Of a stretch of DNA of 64,000 nt, positions 26,770 to 34,851 are shown piece after piece. Each line of letters opens with the position of its first letter. Position 1 is the stretch's first letter. Under the pieces are notes generated by a model. The model was not told where the DNA came from. It ran no database searches and was given only the letters and a program-made list of their open reading frames with translations. The DNA comes from Actinoplanes oblitus (GTDB lineage: Bacteria > Actinomycetota > Actinomycetes > Mycobacteriales > Micromonosporaceae): positions 9,123,501 to 9,187,500 of the forward strand of contig NZ_CP126980.1 of assembly GCF_030252345.1 (NCBI RefSeq), in the 5' to 3' direction. Made by a program: the position numbers and the translations under genes.

Positions 26770-27519
26770 TCAAGCGGTGTGATGGCGCCCCCCGGCCTCG
26801 TAGGCGCGCCCGCGCAGGCCGCCGCGGCGGCGGTAGCTGACCGATCCGCCGTTGGCGGCGACCGGCAGGTCGGACGGCTCCCGGTCGAGGCCCATCGCCG
26901 CGCGCCGGACCGCCTCCTTCTGCGCGGCCAGCCGGCGTTGGGCCTCGCGGCGTGCCGCGGCCCGGCGGGCCTGCTCCCGGCGTACCTCGGCCTGCCGCGC
27001 GGCCAGCCACGCCGCCTCGCGGGCCTGGATCCGGCGGCGGCGCCGGTCGGCGATCGCCCGGTTGCGCAGGTGGACCAGGTAGCTGCCGAGCAGCGTACCG
27101 GTCACCGCGAAGCTGATCCAGAAGCCGGGGCCGACGGCCAGCACCCCGACCAGTTCGATGACGTTGAGCAGGACCAGCGCGGCGAAGACCCGGCGGCGGC
27201 GGACGACCGCCGGAGCGCCTCGGCGGCGCGGCGCGCGGCGGACCGGCCGGCGGCCGGTGACCAGGCGCAGCCGGCGCTGTGGCGGTGGCGACTTTTCACC
27301 CGATGGGGCGGGCAGCGTAACCGTAACCCGGCGTCCGGGGTTGATCGGTCGGCGTCCGGGCACGGTGCGGCGACGGCGGTGGCGTTGTAGCACCCGCGCC
27401 GTCGACGACGCCCGCTCCGCGGCGAGGCGCTCGGTGGCGTCGTACCGGCGGACCAGCGCCGGGGCGAGGGCGAGCAGCCCGGCCGCGGCGAGGACGGCGA
27501 GGAGCACCGAGGTCGGCAC
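26770..27519 (-). CDS. glpR: GlpR/SepX-type membrane receptor of the gephyrin-like protein
   Basis: A 249-aa membrane protein. An N-terminal helix (TSVLLAVLAAAGLLALAPAL) is followed by a very Arg-rich cytosolic region. Two more hydrophobic segments (VFAALVLLNVIELVGVLAVG, FWISFAVTGTLLGSYLVHL) and a basic coiled tail rich in Ala, Arg and Gln complete it. Its place at the end of galU-glp-GNAT matches the actinobacterial gene for the Glp receptor GlpR (Corynebacterium) or SepX (Streptomyces), a division and polar-growth protein. The assignment rests on synteny and topology. The GTG at 27519 is preferred because GGAGG lies about 8 bases upstream. Confidence 0.75.
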   Translation of the reverse strand: MPTSVLLAVLAAAGLLALAPALVRRYDATERLAAERASSTARVLQRHRRRRTVPGRRPINPGRRVTVTLPAPSGEKSPPPQRRLRLVTGRRPVRRAPRRRGAPAVVRRRRVFAALVLLNVIELVGVLAVGPGFWISFAVTGTLLGSYLVHLRNRAIADRRRRRIQAREAAWLAARQAEVRREQARRAAARREAQRRLAAQKEAVRRAAMGLDREPSDLPVAANGGSVSYRRRGGLRGRAYEAGGRHHTA

Positions 27520-27637
27520 CCTCACCCCTCCGTTCCGCCACGACAGATCACATGACAAATGACACGACGAATGCGAGGTTACGGGCGGTAGCGGTGATAT
27601 TTCGCGCGCCGCGCCGACGGCAGTCGCCCGCCCAAGA

Positions 27638-28273
27638 TCATTTAGTCGAGCGAACCCGTTTCCAGCGGGACAGCAGACCGCCCTCGGCGGCCACCTCCTC
27701 GCTGGTCAGCGCATAGCCCAGATGGTCGCGCCAGCCACCGTCGATGTGCATGTACCGCTGGTGGTACGCCTCCTCGCGGAACCCCAGCTTCTCCACCACC
27801 CGGCGGCTCGGCCCGTTCTCCGGCCGGATGTTGACCTCGATCCGGTGCAGGCCACCCGGCCCGAACGCGTGGTCCACGGCGAGCGCGAGCGCGGTCGGGA
27901 TCACCCCGCGACCGGCCACCCGCTGGTCCACCCAGTAGCCCGCGTACGCCGAGGCGAACGCGCGCCGCACGATGTTGCCCAGGTTGACGTGCCCGACCAG
28001 CCGTTCCCGGCCGTCCTCCAGCAGGCAGACGGCGAACGGCATGCTGTCCCCGCGCCGGGCGGCCCGCCTCATGTCGCGGTAGACGTACGAGTACGCGCGG
28101 ATCGAGTTCATCTCCGCCCACGGGCCGGGCGGCGCCGACTCCCACGGCGACAGCCAGGGCTGGTTGGCGATCCGCACCTCGGACCAGGCCCGGGCGTCAC
28201 CGCGCTTGTACGGCCGCAGCAACACCGGCCCGTCCGCCAGCACAGCGGGCCAGCCGGGGGTCGCCCCGAGCAT
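27638..28273 (-). CDS. GNAT family N-acetyltransferase, RimJ-like
   Basis: A 211-aa GNAT acetyltransferase of the RimJ/RimL (Acetyltransf_3) group. It starts MLGATPGWPAVLADGPVLLR and shows the acyl-CoA-binding region YWVDQRVAGRGVIPTALALA (the R/QxxGxG/A loop is RVAGRGV) and the typical ENGPSRRVVEKLGFREEAYH near the C-terminus. Its ATG follows the stop of the glp gene directly (TGAATG), so they are co-translated. RimJ homologues occupy the same position in mycobacteria (Rv0995). The natural substrate, a protein N-terminus or small molecule, is unknown. Confidence 0.9.
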   Translation of the reverse strand: MLGATPGWPAVLADGPVLLRPYKRGDARAWSEVRIANQPWLSPWESAPPGPWAEMNSIRAYSYVYRDMRRAARRGDSMPFAVCLLEDGRERLVGHVNLGNIVRRAFASAYAGYWVDQRVAGRGVIPTALALAVDHAFGPGGLHRIEVNIRPENGPSRRVVEKLGFREEAYHQRYMHIDGGWRDHLGYALTSEEVAAEGGLLSRWKRVRSTK

Positions 28274-29587
28274 TCATCGCCTCCGGTCGAGCAGCAACAC
28301 GTCCACGGTGGAACCGGCCGCCGCCGTGGTGACCCGCTCCCCGAGCACCAGCAGTCCGTTGGCCTCGGCCAAACCGGAAAGAGTGTACGGCCCACCGGCG
28401 AGCGGCTGCACAGTGTAGCCGCCACCACGTCGCTCGGCGACGTGCGCCGGGCGGAACTCCCGCAGGCCGCCCGGCGACGAGACCGTCTCCAGCAGGTGTG
28501 CCTTCACGCTCGGCCGGAACACCGGCTCGGCGCCGGCGAGCAGCTGGATCGCCGGCCGAGCCAGCACCTCGAAGCCGATCAGCGCGGCGCCCGGCTCGCC
28601 GGGCAGGCAGACCACCGGAACCTCCTCGCCGCCGACAGTGCCGAACCCGAGCGCGGTACCCGGGCAGAGCGCCACGTCGGTGAACTCGACGGTGCCCCGC
28701 CCGGTCCCGGGCCGGGACAGCACCCGGCGCAGCATGTCGCCGGGCCCGGTACCGGTGCCGCCGGTCGTGATGATCAGGTCGGCGCGCAGTGTCTGATCCT
28801 CCAGCAGGCCGCGCAGCCCTTCCGGATCGTCGTCACAGATGCCGATCCGGTACGCCAGCGCACCCGCCTCCACCGCCGCCGCGGTCAGCGCGTGCGAGTT
28901 CGCGTCCACCACCTGCCCCGGCTGGCTGGGCCGGCCCACGTCGACCAGCTCGTCGCCGGTCGCCACGACCACCACCCGCGGGCTGGGCCGGACCAGCACG
29001 TGCCCGATCCCGGCGGCGGCGAAGGTGGCCACCATCGGCGGTGTCACGTACGACCCGGCGGTGGCGAGCACCTGGCCGACGGCCAGCTCCTCACCGGCCC
29101 GGCGCACCCCGGAACCGCGTTTCGGGGCGTGCAGGATCTCCACCGCGGCCATGCCCTGGTCGGTCCAGTGCACCGGGACCACCACGTCCGCGCCGATCGG
29201 CAGCGGCGCGCCGGCGGCCACCGAGAAGCAGGTGCCGGCGGTCAGCCGGACCGGCCGCCAGCTGGCCGCACCCAGGTCGCCCACCACGTTCAGCCGGACG
29301 CTGCGGGTGGGTCCGGTGTCGAACTGGCCGAACGCCGGGTGCGCGCCGAGGCGCCCGGCGCCGGCCAGATCCTCCCACCGGGCCGCGTATCCGTCGATCG
29401 CGGCCTGGTCGAACGCCGGGAACGGGTGCGGCGCGATCACGTCGGCCGCCAGCACGTTCCCGTGCGCCTGGGTGAGGTCGAGGTCGAGCGGAGGCAGCGC
29501 CCGGAGCCTGCGCAGCGTGCTGCCCAGGTACTCGGCGAGAGGCATCAGCTCGTTGGCGGCCGCCTCGGCATCGGCCGTAGCGGTCAT
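28274..29587 (-). CDS. glp: gephyrin-like molybdotransferase family protein Glp (MoeA-like)
   Basis: A 437-aa member of the MoeA/gephyrin-E family, whose classical members insert molybdate into molybdopterin-AMP. Recognisable segments: PFPAFDQAAIDGYAARW, FSVAAGAPLPIGADVVVPV, VVVVATGDELVDVG, DLIITTGGTGTGPGDMLRRV and VCLPGEPGAALIGFEV. Several catalytic-site positions differ from canonical MoeA: DGYA is preceded by AI instead of AM, TTGG is followed by TGT instead of xSxG, and PGNPVS is PGEPGA. Together with the neighbouring glpR/sepX-like gene and the absence of other cofactor genes, this points to the cell-division paralogue Glp. The gene overlaps galU by four bases. Confidence 0.82.
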   Translation of the reverse strand: MTATADAEAAANELMPLAEYLGSTLRRLRALPPLDLDLTQAHGNVLAADVIAPHPFPAFDQAAIDGYAARWEDLAGAGRLGAHPAFGQFDTGPTRSVRLNVVGDLGAASWRPVRLTAGTCFSVAAGAPLPIGADVVVPVHWTDQGMAAVEILHAPKRGSGVRRAGEELAVGQVLATAGSYVTPPMVATFAAAGIGHVLVRPSPRVVVVATGDELVDVGRPSQPGQVVDANSHALTAAAVEAGALAYRIGICDDDPEGLRGLLEDQTLRADLIITTGGTGTGPGDMLRRVLSRPGTGRGTVEFTDVALCPGTALGFGTVGGEEVPVVCLPGEPGAALIGFEVLARPAIQLLAGAEPVFRPSVKAHLLETVSSPGGLREFRPAHVAERRGGGYTVQPLAGGPYTLSGLAEANGLLVLGERVTTAAAGSTVDVLLLDRRR

Positions 29588-30495
29588 CCCTTCCGACCAC
29601 CGACGAATTCGGCGAGCCAGGCTCGGAACTCCTCGCCCAGGTCGGGTCGCTGGGCAGCGAGCTGGACGACGGTCTGCAGGTAGCCGAGCGGCTGACCGGT
29701 GTCGTACCGGACCCCGCGGTAGACGATGCCGTGCACCGGGGTGCCGGCCTCCAGCAGCGCCGCCATCGCGTCGGTCAGCTGGATCTCGCCGCCGCTGCCT
29801 GGCTTGGTGTCGGCGATCGCCGCGAAGATCTTGCCGGGCAGCACGTAGCGGCCGACCACCGCGAGGTTGCTCGGCGCCTCGGCCGGCGACGGCTTCTCCA
29901 CCAGGCCGGTCACCTCGACGACGCCCTCACCGAGATCGGACTCACGCACCGAGGCGATCCCGTAGCGAGACGTCTCCTCCGGGGTGACCTCGATGAACGC
30001 GAGGACGATGCCGCCGGTGCGAGCCTGCAGGTCGAGCATGTCCGGCAGCAGCGGGCTGCCCTCGTCGACGAACTCGTCGCCGAGCAGCACCGCGAACGGG
30101 TTGTCGCCGACGTGCGAGGCCGCGGTGCCGACCGCGTGCCCGAGCCCGAGCGGCTCACCCTGCCGGACGGTGTAGATGTCGGCGAGCTCACTGGTGCGGC
30201 GCACCGCCGCGAGCCGCTCGGTGTCGCCCTTGTCCGCCAGCCGCTGCTCCACGTCAGGGCGGCGGTCGAAGTGGTCGACCATCGAGGTCTTGCCCCGCCC
30301 GGTCACCAACAGCACGTCGGTGATCCCGGCCGCGGCCGCCTCCTCCACGATGTACTGCAGCACCGGCCGGTCGACGATCGGCAGCAGCTCTTTCGGCACC
30401 GCCTTGGTGGCCGGCAGGAAACGCGTGGCGAGACCGGCCGCCGGGATCACCGCTTTCACCGCGCGCTTGCCGGGCTCTTGCGCGTTCGTTGTCAT
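29584..30495 (-). CDS. galU: UTP-glucose-1-phosphate uridylyltransferase
   Basis: GalU makes UDP-glucose from UTP and glucose 1-phosphate for glycans and trehalose or glycogen metabolism. The 303-aa enzyme has the nucleotide-binding motif AVIPAAGLATRFLPATKAVP, then KELLPIVDRPVLQYIVEEA, LGLGHAV, FAVLLGDEF, GLVEKPSP and GSGGEIQLTDAM. The ATG at 30495 opens the leftward operon galU-glp-GNAT-glpR. Its stop overlaps the glp ATG (ATGA). The order is the same as Rv0993-Rv0996. Confidence 0.96.
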   Translation of the reverse strand: MTTNAQEPGKRAVKAVIPAAGLATRFLPATKAVPKELLPIVDRPVLQYIVEEAAAAGITDVLLVTGRGKTSMVDHFDRRPDVEQRLADKGDTERLAAVRRTSELADIYTVRQGEPLGLGHAVGTAASHVGDNPFAVLLGDEFVDEGSPLLPDMLDLQARTGGIVLAFIEVTPEETSRYGIASVRESDLGEGVVEVTGLVEKPSPAEAPSNLAVVGRYVLPGKIFAAIADTKPGSGGEIQLTDAMAALLEAGTPVHGIVYRGVRYDTGQPLGYLQTVVQLAAQRPDLGEEFRAWLAEFVGGRKG

Positions 30496-30576
30496 CAGTC
30501 ACCGCACCTTCGCTGGAATGTGCCTCGCTGTGTCGTCCGTGGCACGCAGCCGTGCAACCACGAACATGCCGCGAGA

Positions 30577-32814
30577 CTATCGGCCAGGACCACGAACCGG
30601 CGGTTGCGGCCCGCTACCGGCCCGGGCCGGATCGAAATTCCCCTCGGGTACGCGGGACGAAACGCTCTCCGCGAGACGATACGTATCCCGGCCGGCGTTC
30701 TTCGCCGCGTACAGCGCCTCGTCCGCGGCATCCAGCACTCCCTGGGCGGTGGCGCCGTGCTCGGGGAAGACCGCGATGCCGATCGACACGCTGATCGGGA
30801 TCCGGTCGTCGAGGCCGGGCCGCCGCGGATCGACGCGCACCGGACGGTCGCGGATCAGGGCGCCGAGCCGCTCGGCGACGATCAGCCCGCCGTACGCGTC
30901 GGTCTCCGGCAACAGCACCACGAACTCCTCCCCGCCCTGGCGGAACGCCACGTCCACCTCGCGCAGGCCGACCCGGATCCGCCGGGCGAACTCACCCAGC
31001 ACCTGATCGCCGGCCGGATGCCCGTACGTGTCGTTCACCTCTTTGAAGTGATCGAGGTCGAGCACCAGCACGGTCAGCATCCGGCCGAACCGGTTGGCCC
31101 GCTCCACCTCCCGGCGCAGCACCTCGCGCAGATAACGGTAGTTCCACAGCCCGGTGAGCGGATCGGTCAACGACAATCGCTGCGCCTCCTCGTGCAGCCG
31201 CACGTTGTGCACCGCGATACCGGCCTGCCCCGCGAAGGTACGAAGAGTGCGCAGGTCGGCGTCGTCGAAGCAGGGGCTGCCGAGCCGGTCGTAGAGCGCG
31301 AGCACGCCGAGCGTGCCCGGCCCGGGATCCGTGTCTTCACCCGAAGGTGGCGCGCAGATCGGCACCGCGAGGTAGGACTCGCAGGCGGGTTCCCCGGCGC
31401 CGACACCCGTCACCCCACGCGATACGGGCTCCCCGGCACCGTCACCGGTCATCCCACGCGATTCAGGCTCCCCGGCGCCGAGACCCGTCACCCCGTGCAA
31501 CGCCGTTCCGGAGGCGGCCACCGCGCCGAGCACCCCGCGCCCCGGCGCCAACCGGCGTTTGACCAGGTCCGCCGACGGCAGGTCCCACTCACCGGTCAGC
31601 CCGGCCGCGCAGCGGGCGGTGAGGCTGCCGTCCGCCGGGTCGACCAGCAGCACCAGCCCGGCCCGGGCGCCGGTAGCGGTCATCGCGGTGCGCAGGATCA
31701 CCGGCAGGATCCGGTCCAGGTCGTGGGTGCTGGACAGGGTGTCCCCGAGAATCGCCAGGTGCCGGCGCAACTGGTCACGGCTGGCGGTCAGCGCCTGCAC
31801 GTAGGACTGCAACTCCCGGGTCATCCGGTTGAAGGTCCCGGCCAGCCGGCCCAGCTCGTCCGGTCGCGGGATCGGCACCCGGGTGTCCAGGTCGCCGTTC
31901 GCCACCCGGTCGGCGGCCCAGGCCAGGTCGCCGATCGGACGGGTGGTGGACCGGGCCAGCCAGCGGGCGGCGAGCACCGCGGCGAGCGCGGTGGCCAGGA
32001 CGATGAGCGGGAGCACGGCGTACCGGAAGGTCGGCCGCGCCGGCGGCGCGTCCAGCGTGAGCGCCAGCGGCTGCCCCGGCCCGGGCGCCAGTCCCCGCCG
32101 CGTCGGGCCGCCCCCGTCACCCGCCCCGAGCGTCACGGTGACCCCGGCCGCCGCCCCGAGCCGCGCCAGCAGCCCCGAGTCCACTCGCCGTGCCGCGAAC
32201 ACCGTGACATCTGCCGCACGAGCGGACGCCGCGAGCCCGGTGGCCCCCGTCCCGCTCGGCGCCGCGCAGTCCTGCCACCCGGCCTGCGTCACCGTCTGCT
32301 CGGGCCGCGCCCGCCGCCCCAGTCCCGCGATTTCCCCGGCTCCCGTGGACTCCCCGGACCCGGCGGATTCCCCAGATCCGGCGAACCCGGACCTCGCCGA
32401 CTCCCCGGACCCGACGGATTCCCCGGATCCGGCGAACCCCGACCTCGCGGACTCCCCGGACCCGACGGATCTCCCGGCTCCCGCAGGCTCGCCGGCCCCC
32501 GCGGCTCTCCCGAGCACACCGGATCCCGCGCCGGTGAACCGGATGTCAGCGGCCAGGCCGCGGGCGATCAGCTGGTCGGCGACAGCGGATCGGGACCGCG
32601 CCGGTACCACGGCGACCGCGTCGGCAGCCGCCTGCAACTGTCCGCAGATCGCACCGACAGCGGTCCGGACGGTCGTCACGGCATGATCGAGGCGCTCGTT
32701 CGTCCGGTCCCGGCTCACCGCGGCGACGGTCAGCGCGACGAAGATGGACCCGAGCAGGACCGGACCGAGCACGACCACCAGGAAGGCACTGGTGAGCCGG
32801 CCACGTAATGTCAC
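30577..32814 (-). CDS. membrane diguanylate cyclase (HAMP-GAF-GGDEF)
   Basis: A 745-aa enzyme expected to make cyclic di-GMP. The first helix is at residues ~8-32 (LTSAFLVVVLGPVLLGSIFV) and is followed by an extracytoplasmic domain with a Gly/Ser/Glu-rich repeat (SGESARSGFAG). The second helix, VLPLIVLATALAAVLAARWL, leads into HAMP (PIGDLAWAADRVANGDLDTR) and GAF. The GGDEF domain has RQGGEEFVVLLPE, and an inhibitory-site REVD lies five residues before GGEEF. The GAF domain carries a 13-residue repeat insertion. A GTG start at 32814 follows GGGAGGATGT. It is divergent from the cyclo-ligase gene. Confidence 0.9.
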   Translation of the reverse strand: MTLRGRLTSAFLVVVLGPVLLGSIFVALTVAAVSRDRTNERLDHAVTTVRTAVGAICGQLQAAADAVAVVPARSRSAVADQLIARGLAADIRFTGAGSGVLGRAAGAGEPAGAGRSVGSGESARSGFAGSGESVGSGESARSGFAGSGESAGSGESTGAGEIAGLGRRARPEQTVTQAGWQDCAAPSGTGATGLAASARAADVTVFAARRVDSGLLARLGAAAGVTVTLGAGDGGGPTRRGLAPGPGQPLALTLDAPPARPTFRYAVLPLIVLATALAAVLAARWLARSTTRPIGDLAWAADRVANGDLDTRVPIPRPDELGRLAGTFNRMTRELQSYVQALTASRDQLRRHLAILGDTLSSTHDLDRILPVILRTAMTATGARAGLVLLVDPADGSLTARCAAGLTGEWDLPSADLVKRRLAPGRGVLGAVAASGTALHGVTGLGAGEPESRGMTGDGAGEPVSRGVTGVGAGEPACESYLAVPICAPPSGEDTDPGPGTLGVLALYDRLGSPCFDDADLRTLRTFAGQAGIAVHNVRLHEEAQRLSLTDPLTGLWNYRYLREVLRREVERANRFGRMLTVLVLDLDHFKEVNDTYGHPAGDQVLGEFARRIRVGLREVDVAFRQGGEEFVVLLPETDAYGGLIVAERLGALIRDRPVRVDPRRPGLDDRIPISVSIGIAVFPEHGATAQGVLDAADEALYAAKNAGRDTYRLAESVSSRVPEGNFDPARAGSGPQPPVRGPGR

Positions 32815-32895
32815 ACATCCTCCCGGGAGTGGCCCTCTTTGGAGCGATGCTGACATAGTGTGCACCGTTTGCCGCTTTTCAAAAGGGGGTGTTGC

Positions 32896-33507
32896 ATGTC
32901 GGATTTAGCCGCTGGAGCGGAAAAATCACCCCAAAACAAGATCACGCTGCGCGCACAGCTACTCACCGCCCGTAGATCACTTACGGCCACCGACCGAGCC
33001 GCGGCCGCCACCCAACTTCAAGATCAAACCCTTGCTTTCGTACGCCGCTCCGCCCCGAAAACCCTCGCCGCCTACGTCCCGTCCCCCTCCGAGCCCGGCG
33101 GCCCCGCCCTGCCCGGCCTGCTCCGCGCCGCCCTGCCCACCGGCGGCCGCCTTCTCCTGCCGGTCCTCCTCCCCGACAACGACCTGGACTGGGCCGAGTA
33201 CACCGGTTCCCTCACCCCCGCCACCCGAGGCCTCCACGAGCCTCCCGGCCCGCGCCTGGGCGTCACCGCCCACCGCGCCGCCGATCTGATCCTGGTCCCC
33301 GCCCTGGCCGTCGGCCGGGACGGCGCCCGCCTGGGCAAGGGCGGCGGCTCCTACGACCGAGCCCTGTCCCGCCTGCCACACCCGGGCCCTCTGGTCGTGG
33401 CGCTTCTCCACGAGCACGAAGCCCTGGACCACGTCCCCGCCGATCCCCACGACCGCCCGGTCGACGGCGCCCTCACCCCGTCCGGCTTCTCCCCACGTCC
33501 TATCTGA
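32896..33507 (+). CDS. 5-formyltetrahydrofolate cyclo-ligase
   Basis: The enzyme converts 5-formyl-THF to 5,10-methenyl-THF with ATP, recycling a storage folate. The 203-aa protein has the N-terminal helix LRAQLLTARRSLTATD and the conserved C-terminal metal/ATP segment DLILVPALAVGRDGARLGKG, followed by GGSYDRALS. The ATG at 32896 is preceded by AAAGGGGG. Upstream in-frame codons to 32860 are less likely to be the start. The neighbours (galU on one side, the FmdB-type gene on the other) match Rv0991c-Rv0993. Confidence 0.92.
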   Translation: MSDLAAGAEKSPQNKITLRAQLLTARRSLTATDRAAAATQLQDQTLAFVRRSAPKTLAAYVPSPSEPGGPALPGLLRAALPTGGRLLLPVLLPDNDLDWAEYTGSLTPATRGLHEPPGPRLGVTAHRAADLILVPALAVGRDGARLGKGGGSYDRALSRLPHPGPLVVALLHEHEALDHVPADPHDRPVDGALTPSGFSPRPI

Positions 33508-33702
33508 CGCGGGACCACTGCCACGCCGCACCCCGCCCCGGACTCCTTACCGGGCCTCCAAGGCCCCCTCCGATCCTGGGTGCCTCCGCCGGGCTCCGGG
33601 GCTCTCTGCCACTCGCAGCCCAGTGGTCTTGTCGCGCCGCGCGCGTAGTTCGTCACATACGGCGGCTCGCCGGGGCCTCAGACACGGGCTGGAGTGGACG
33701 AA

Positions 33703-33750
33703 TTGACCTCCGATGCCGCAACATTGGCACTCGGAGTTGGCGAGTGCCAG
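33703..33750 (+). promoter_or_regulatory. CIRCE operator (HrcA box) with upstream TTGACC
   Basis: Positions 33724-33750 read TTGGCACTC, nine bases (GGAGTTGGC), then GAGTGCCAG. This is the CIRCE arrangement (TTAGCACTC-N9-GAGTGCTAA) with 16 of 18 arm positions kept and the two changes symmetric. A TTGACC -35-like hexamer lies at 33703-33708, placing the operator over the expected -10/+1 region. It precedes the FmdB-type gene by 23 bases. HrcA repression, released on heat shock, is the expected behaviour. Confidence 0.85.
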
Positions 33751-33773
33751 CAGCCGACAGATCCGGAGGAGCC

Positions 33774-34136
33774 GTGCCTACCTACCAGTACGCCTGCACC
33801 GAGTGCGGTGAGCAGCTCGAAGCCGTGCAATCGTTCTCCGACCCGGCACTGACCGAGTGCCCGAACTGCCACGGCAAGCTCCGTAAGGTGTTCAACTCGG
33901 TCGGCATCGTGTTCAAGGGCTCCGGGTTCTACCGCAACGACTCCCGGTCGGGCACCGTGAGCGCGGAGAAGTCCGCCGGCTCCGGCGACTCGGCGGCGAA
34001 GAAGCCGGAGAGCACCCCCGCCGCGGCCTCGGCCGCGTCCAGCTCGTCCACCACCGCGAGCAGTTCGTCCGCATCGAGCAGCACCTCCTCGAGCAGCGGT
34101 TCGACCTCCGGCGCGAAGGCCGCCGCAGCTTCCTGA
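33774..34136 (+). CDS. FmdB-family zinc-ribbon protein, homologue of the redox-regulated chaperone Ruc
   Basis: A 120-aa protein. Residues 1-55 form an FmdB zinc ribbon, MPTYQYACTECGEQLEAVQS, then ECPNCHGKLRKVF, giving a CxxC...CxxC set. The remaining half is disordered Ser/Ala (for example STTASSSSASSSTSSSSGS). M. tuberculosis Rv0991c (Ruc) has this layout, sits beside the cyclo-ligase gene and is reported as an oxidation-activated chaperone co-regulated with hsp60/hsp70. The GTG at 33774 has GGAGGA 4-9 bases upstream. The CIRCE element just upstream fits that chaperone role. Calling it Ruc-like is inference from synteny and architecture. Confidence 0.88.
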   Translation: MPTYQYACTECGEQLEAVQSFSDPALTECPNCHGKLRKVFNSVGIVFKGSGFYRNDSRSGTVSAEKSAGSGDSAAKKPESTPAAASAASSSSTTASSSSASSSTSSSSGSTSGAKAAAAS

Positions 34137-34143
34137 CACCTGA

Positions 34144-34178
34144 CAAAAGGGCGTGCCGGACCCCGGCATGCCCTTTTG
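34144..34178 (+). terminator. terminator of the FmdB-type gene
   Basis: A 16-bp stem (CAAAAGGGCGTGCCGG with its near-complement, one G-T) and a 3-base loop, ending in TTTTG, lies 8 bases past the stop. Confidence 0.9.
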
Positions 34179-34353
34179 CGTGCCCGGCGTCCGATTCGAC
34201 GCGCCAACGCTAGTCCCGGCCGGCGCCCGGTCCGGAGTTATCCACATTCCGCCGTTGTCCACAGGGCGCCCCGCACCCCTTCCGGATACCGCCTAATCTC
34301 GCCCGCCTGAGCAAGCGACCGAGGCGAGCGAACGGCGACGGGAGGGCGAGACC

Positions 34354-34851
34354 ATGGGCCGAGCCGGCAATCGGAGCGACCGCCTGGATCCGGTGCGCCT
34401 GCGGCCACCCCGCCGCGGCACAGTGATCCGGCTGGGCGCGGTCCTGGTGCTGCTGGGCATCGCGGCCGTGCTGATCCGCTCCGGGCCGCCGGCCGGCCGC
34501 TGCGCTGCCCCGGTGGCCACCGCCAAGACCACGGCATCCACCGCGACGAGAAGCGGGCAGCCGGCGAGCAGCGGGCAGCCGGCGATCCCGGCCGGCACGG
34601 TCGGCGTCCCGGTGCGGCTGGCCGATCCGACAGCACTGGCCCTGGTCCATCCCGGCAACCGGGTCGACCTGTTACGGCTCGACGACGAGGGGGACACCAC
34701 CCCGGTGGCCAGCGCCGCCCTGGTCCTCGACGTCACCGGCGCCGACGACCCGGCAACGGGCGGGCTGCTCCTGGCACTCGGCGGGGATCAGGCGGCACAG
34801 GCCGTCGCCGCCCCCGGCCGCGGCTTCGCCATCCTGATCCGCCCCGGCTGA
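34354..34851 (+). CDS. SAF-domain / CpaB (RcpC)-like membrane protein
   Basis: A 165-aa protein with one N-terminal helix (VIRLGAVLVLLGIAAVLIRS, ~24-43), a Ser/Thr/Ala linker with a duplicated SGQPA, and an exported domain. That domain carries VGVPVRLADPTALALVHPGN and RVDLLRL, which resemble the RcpC/CpaB domain of Flp pilus assembly. No other Flp genes are here, and many actinobacteria have such a solitary gene near this locus. The ATG at 34354 has GGGAGGGCGAG upstream. The last 60 bases are tandemly repeated downstream of the stop. Confidence 0.8.
   Translation: MGRAGNRSDRLDPVRLRPPRRGTVIRLGAVLVLLGIAAVLIRSGPPAGRCAAPVATAKTTASTATRSGQPASSGQPAIPAGTVGVPVRLADPTALALVHPGNRVDLLRLDDEGDTTPVASAALVLDVTGADDPATGGLLLALGGDQAAQAVAAPGRGFAILIRPG

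Noticed and set aside
28274..29587. Molybdenum-cofactor biosynthesis locus
   Set aside because: Only a MoeA-like gene is present, its catalytic motifs deviate, and the neighbours match the Glp/GlpR division cluster.
29731..32808. A 1025-codon open frame on the plus strand
   Set aside because: It is antisense to galU and the diguanylate cyclase, both clear families. The composition is the typical Arg/Gly/His-rich shadow of GC-rich DNA, without a ribosome binding site.
34354..34851. Flp/tad pilus locus
   Set aside because: Only a single CpaB-like protein is present; none of cpaC-F, tadB/C or flp genes are nearby.
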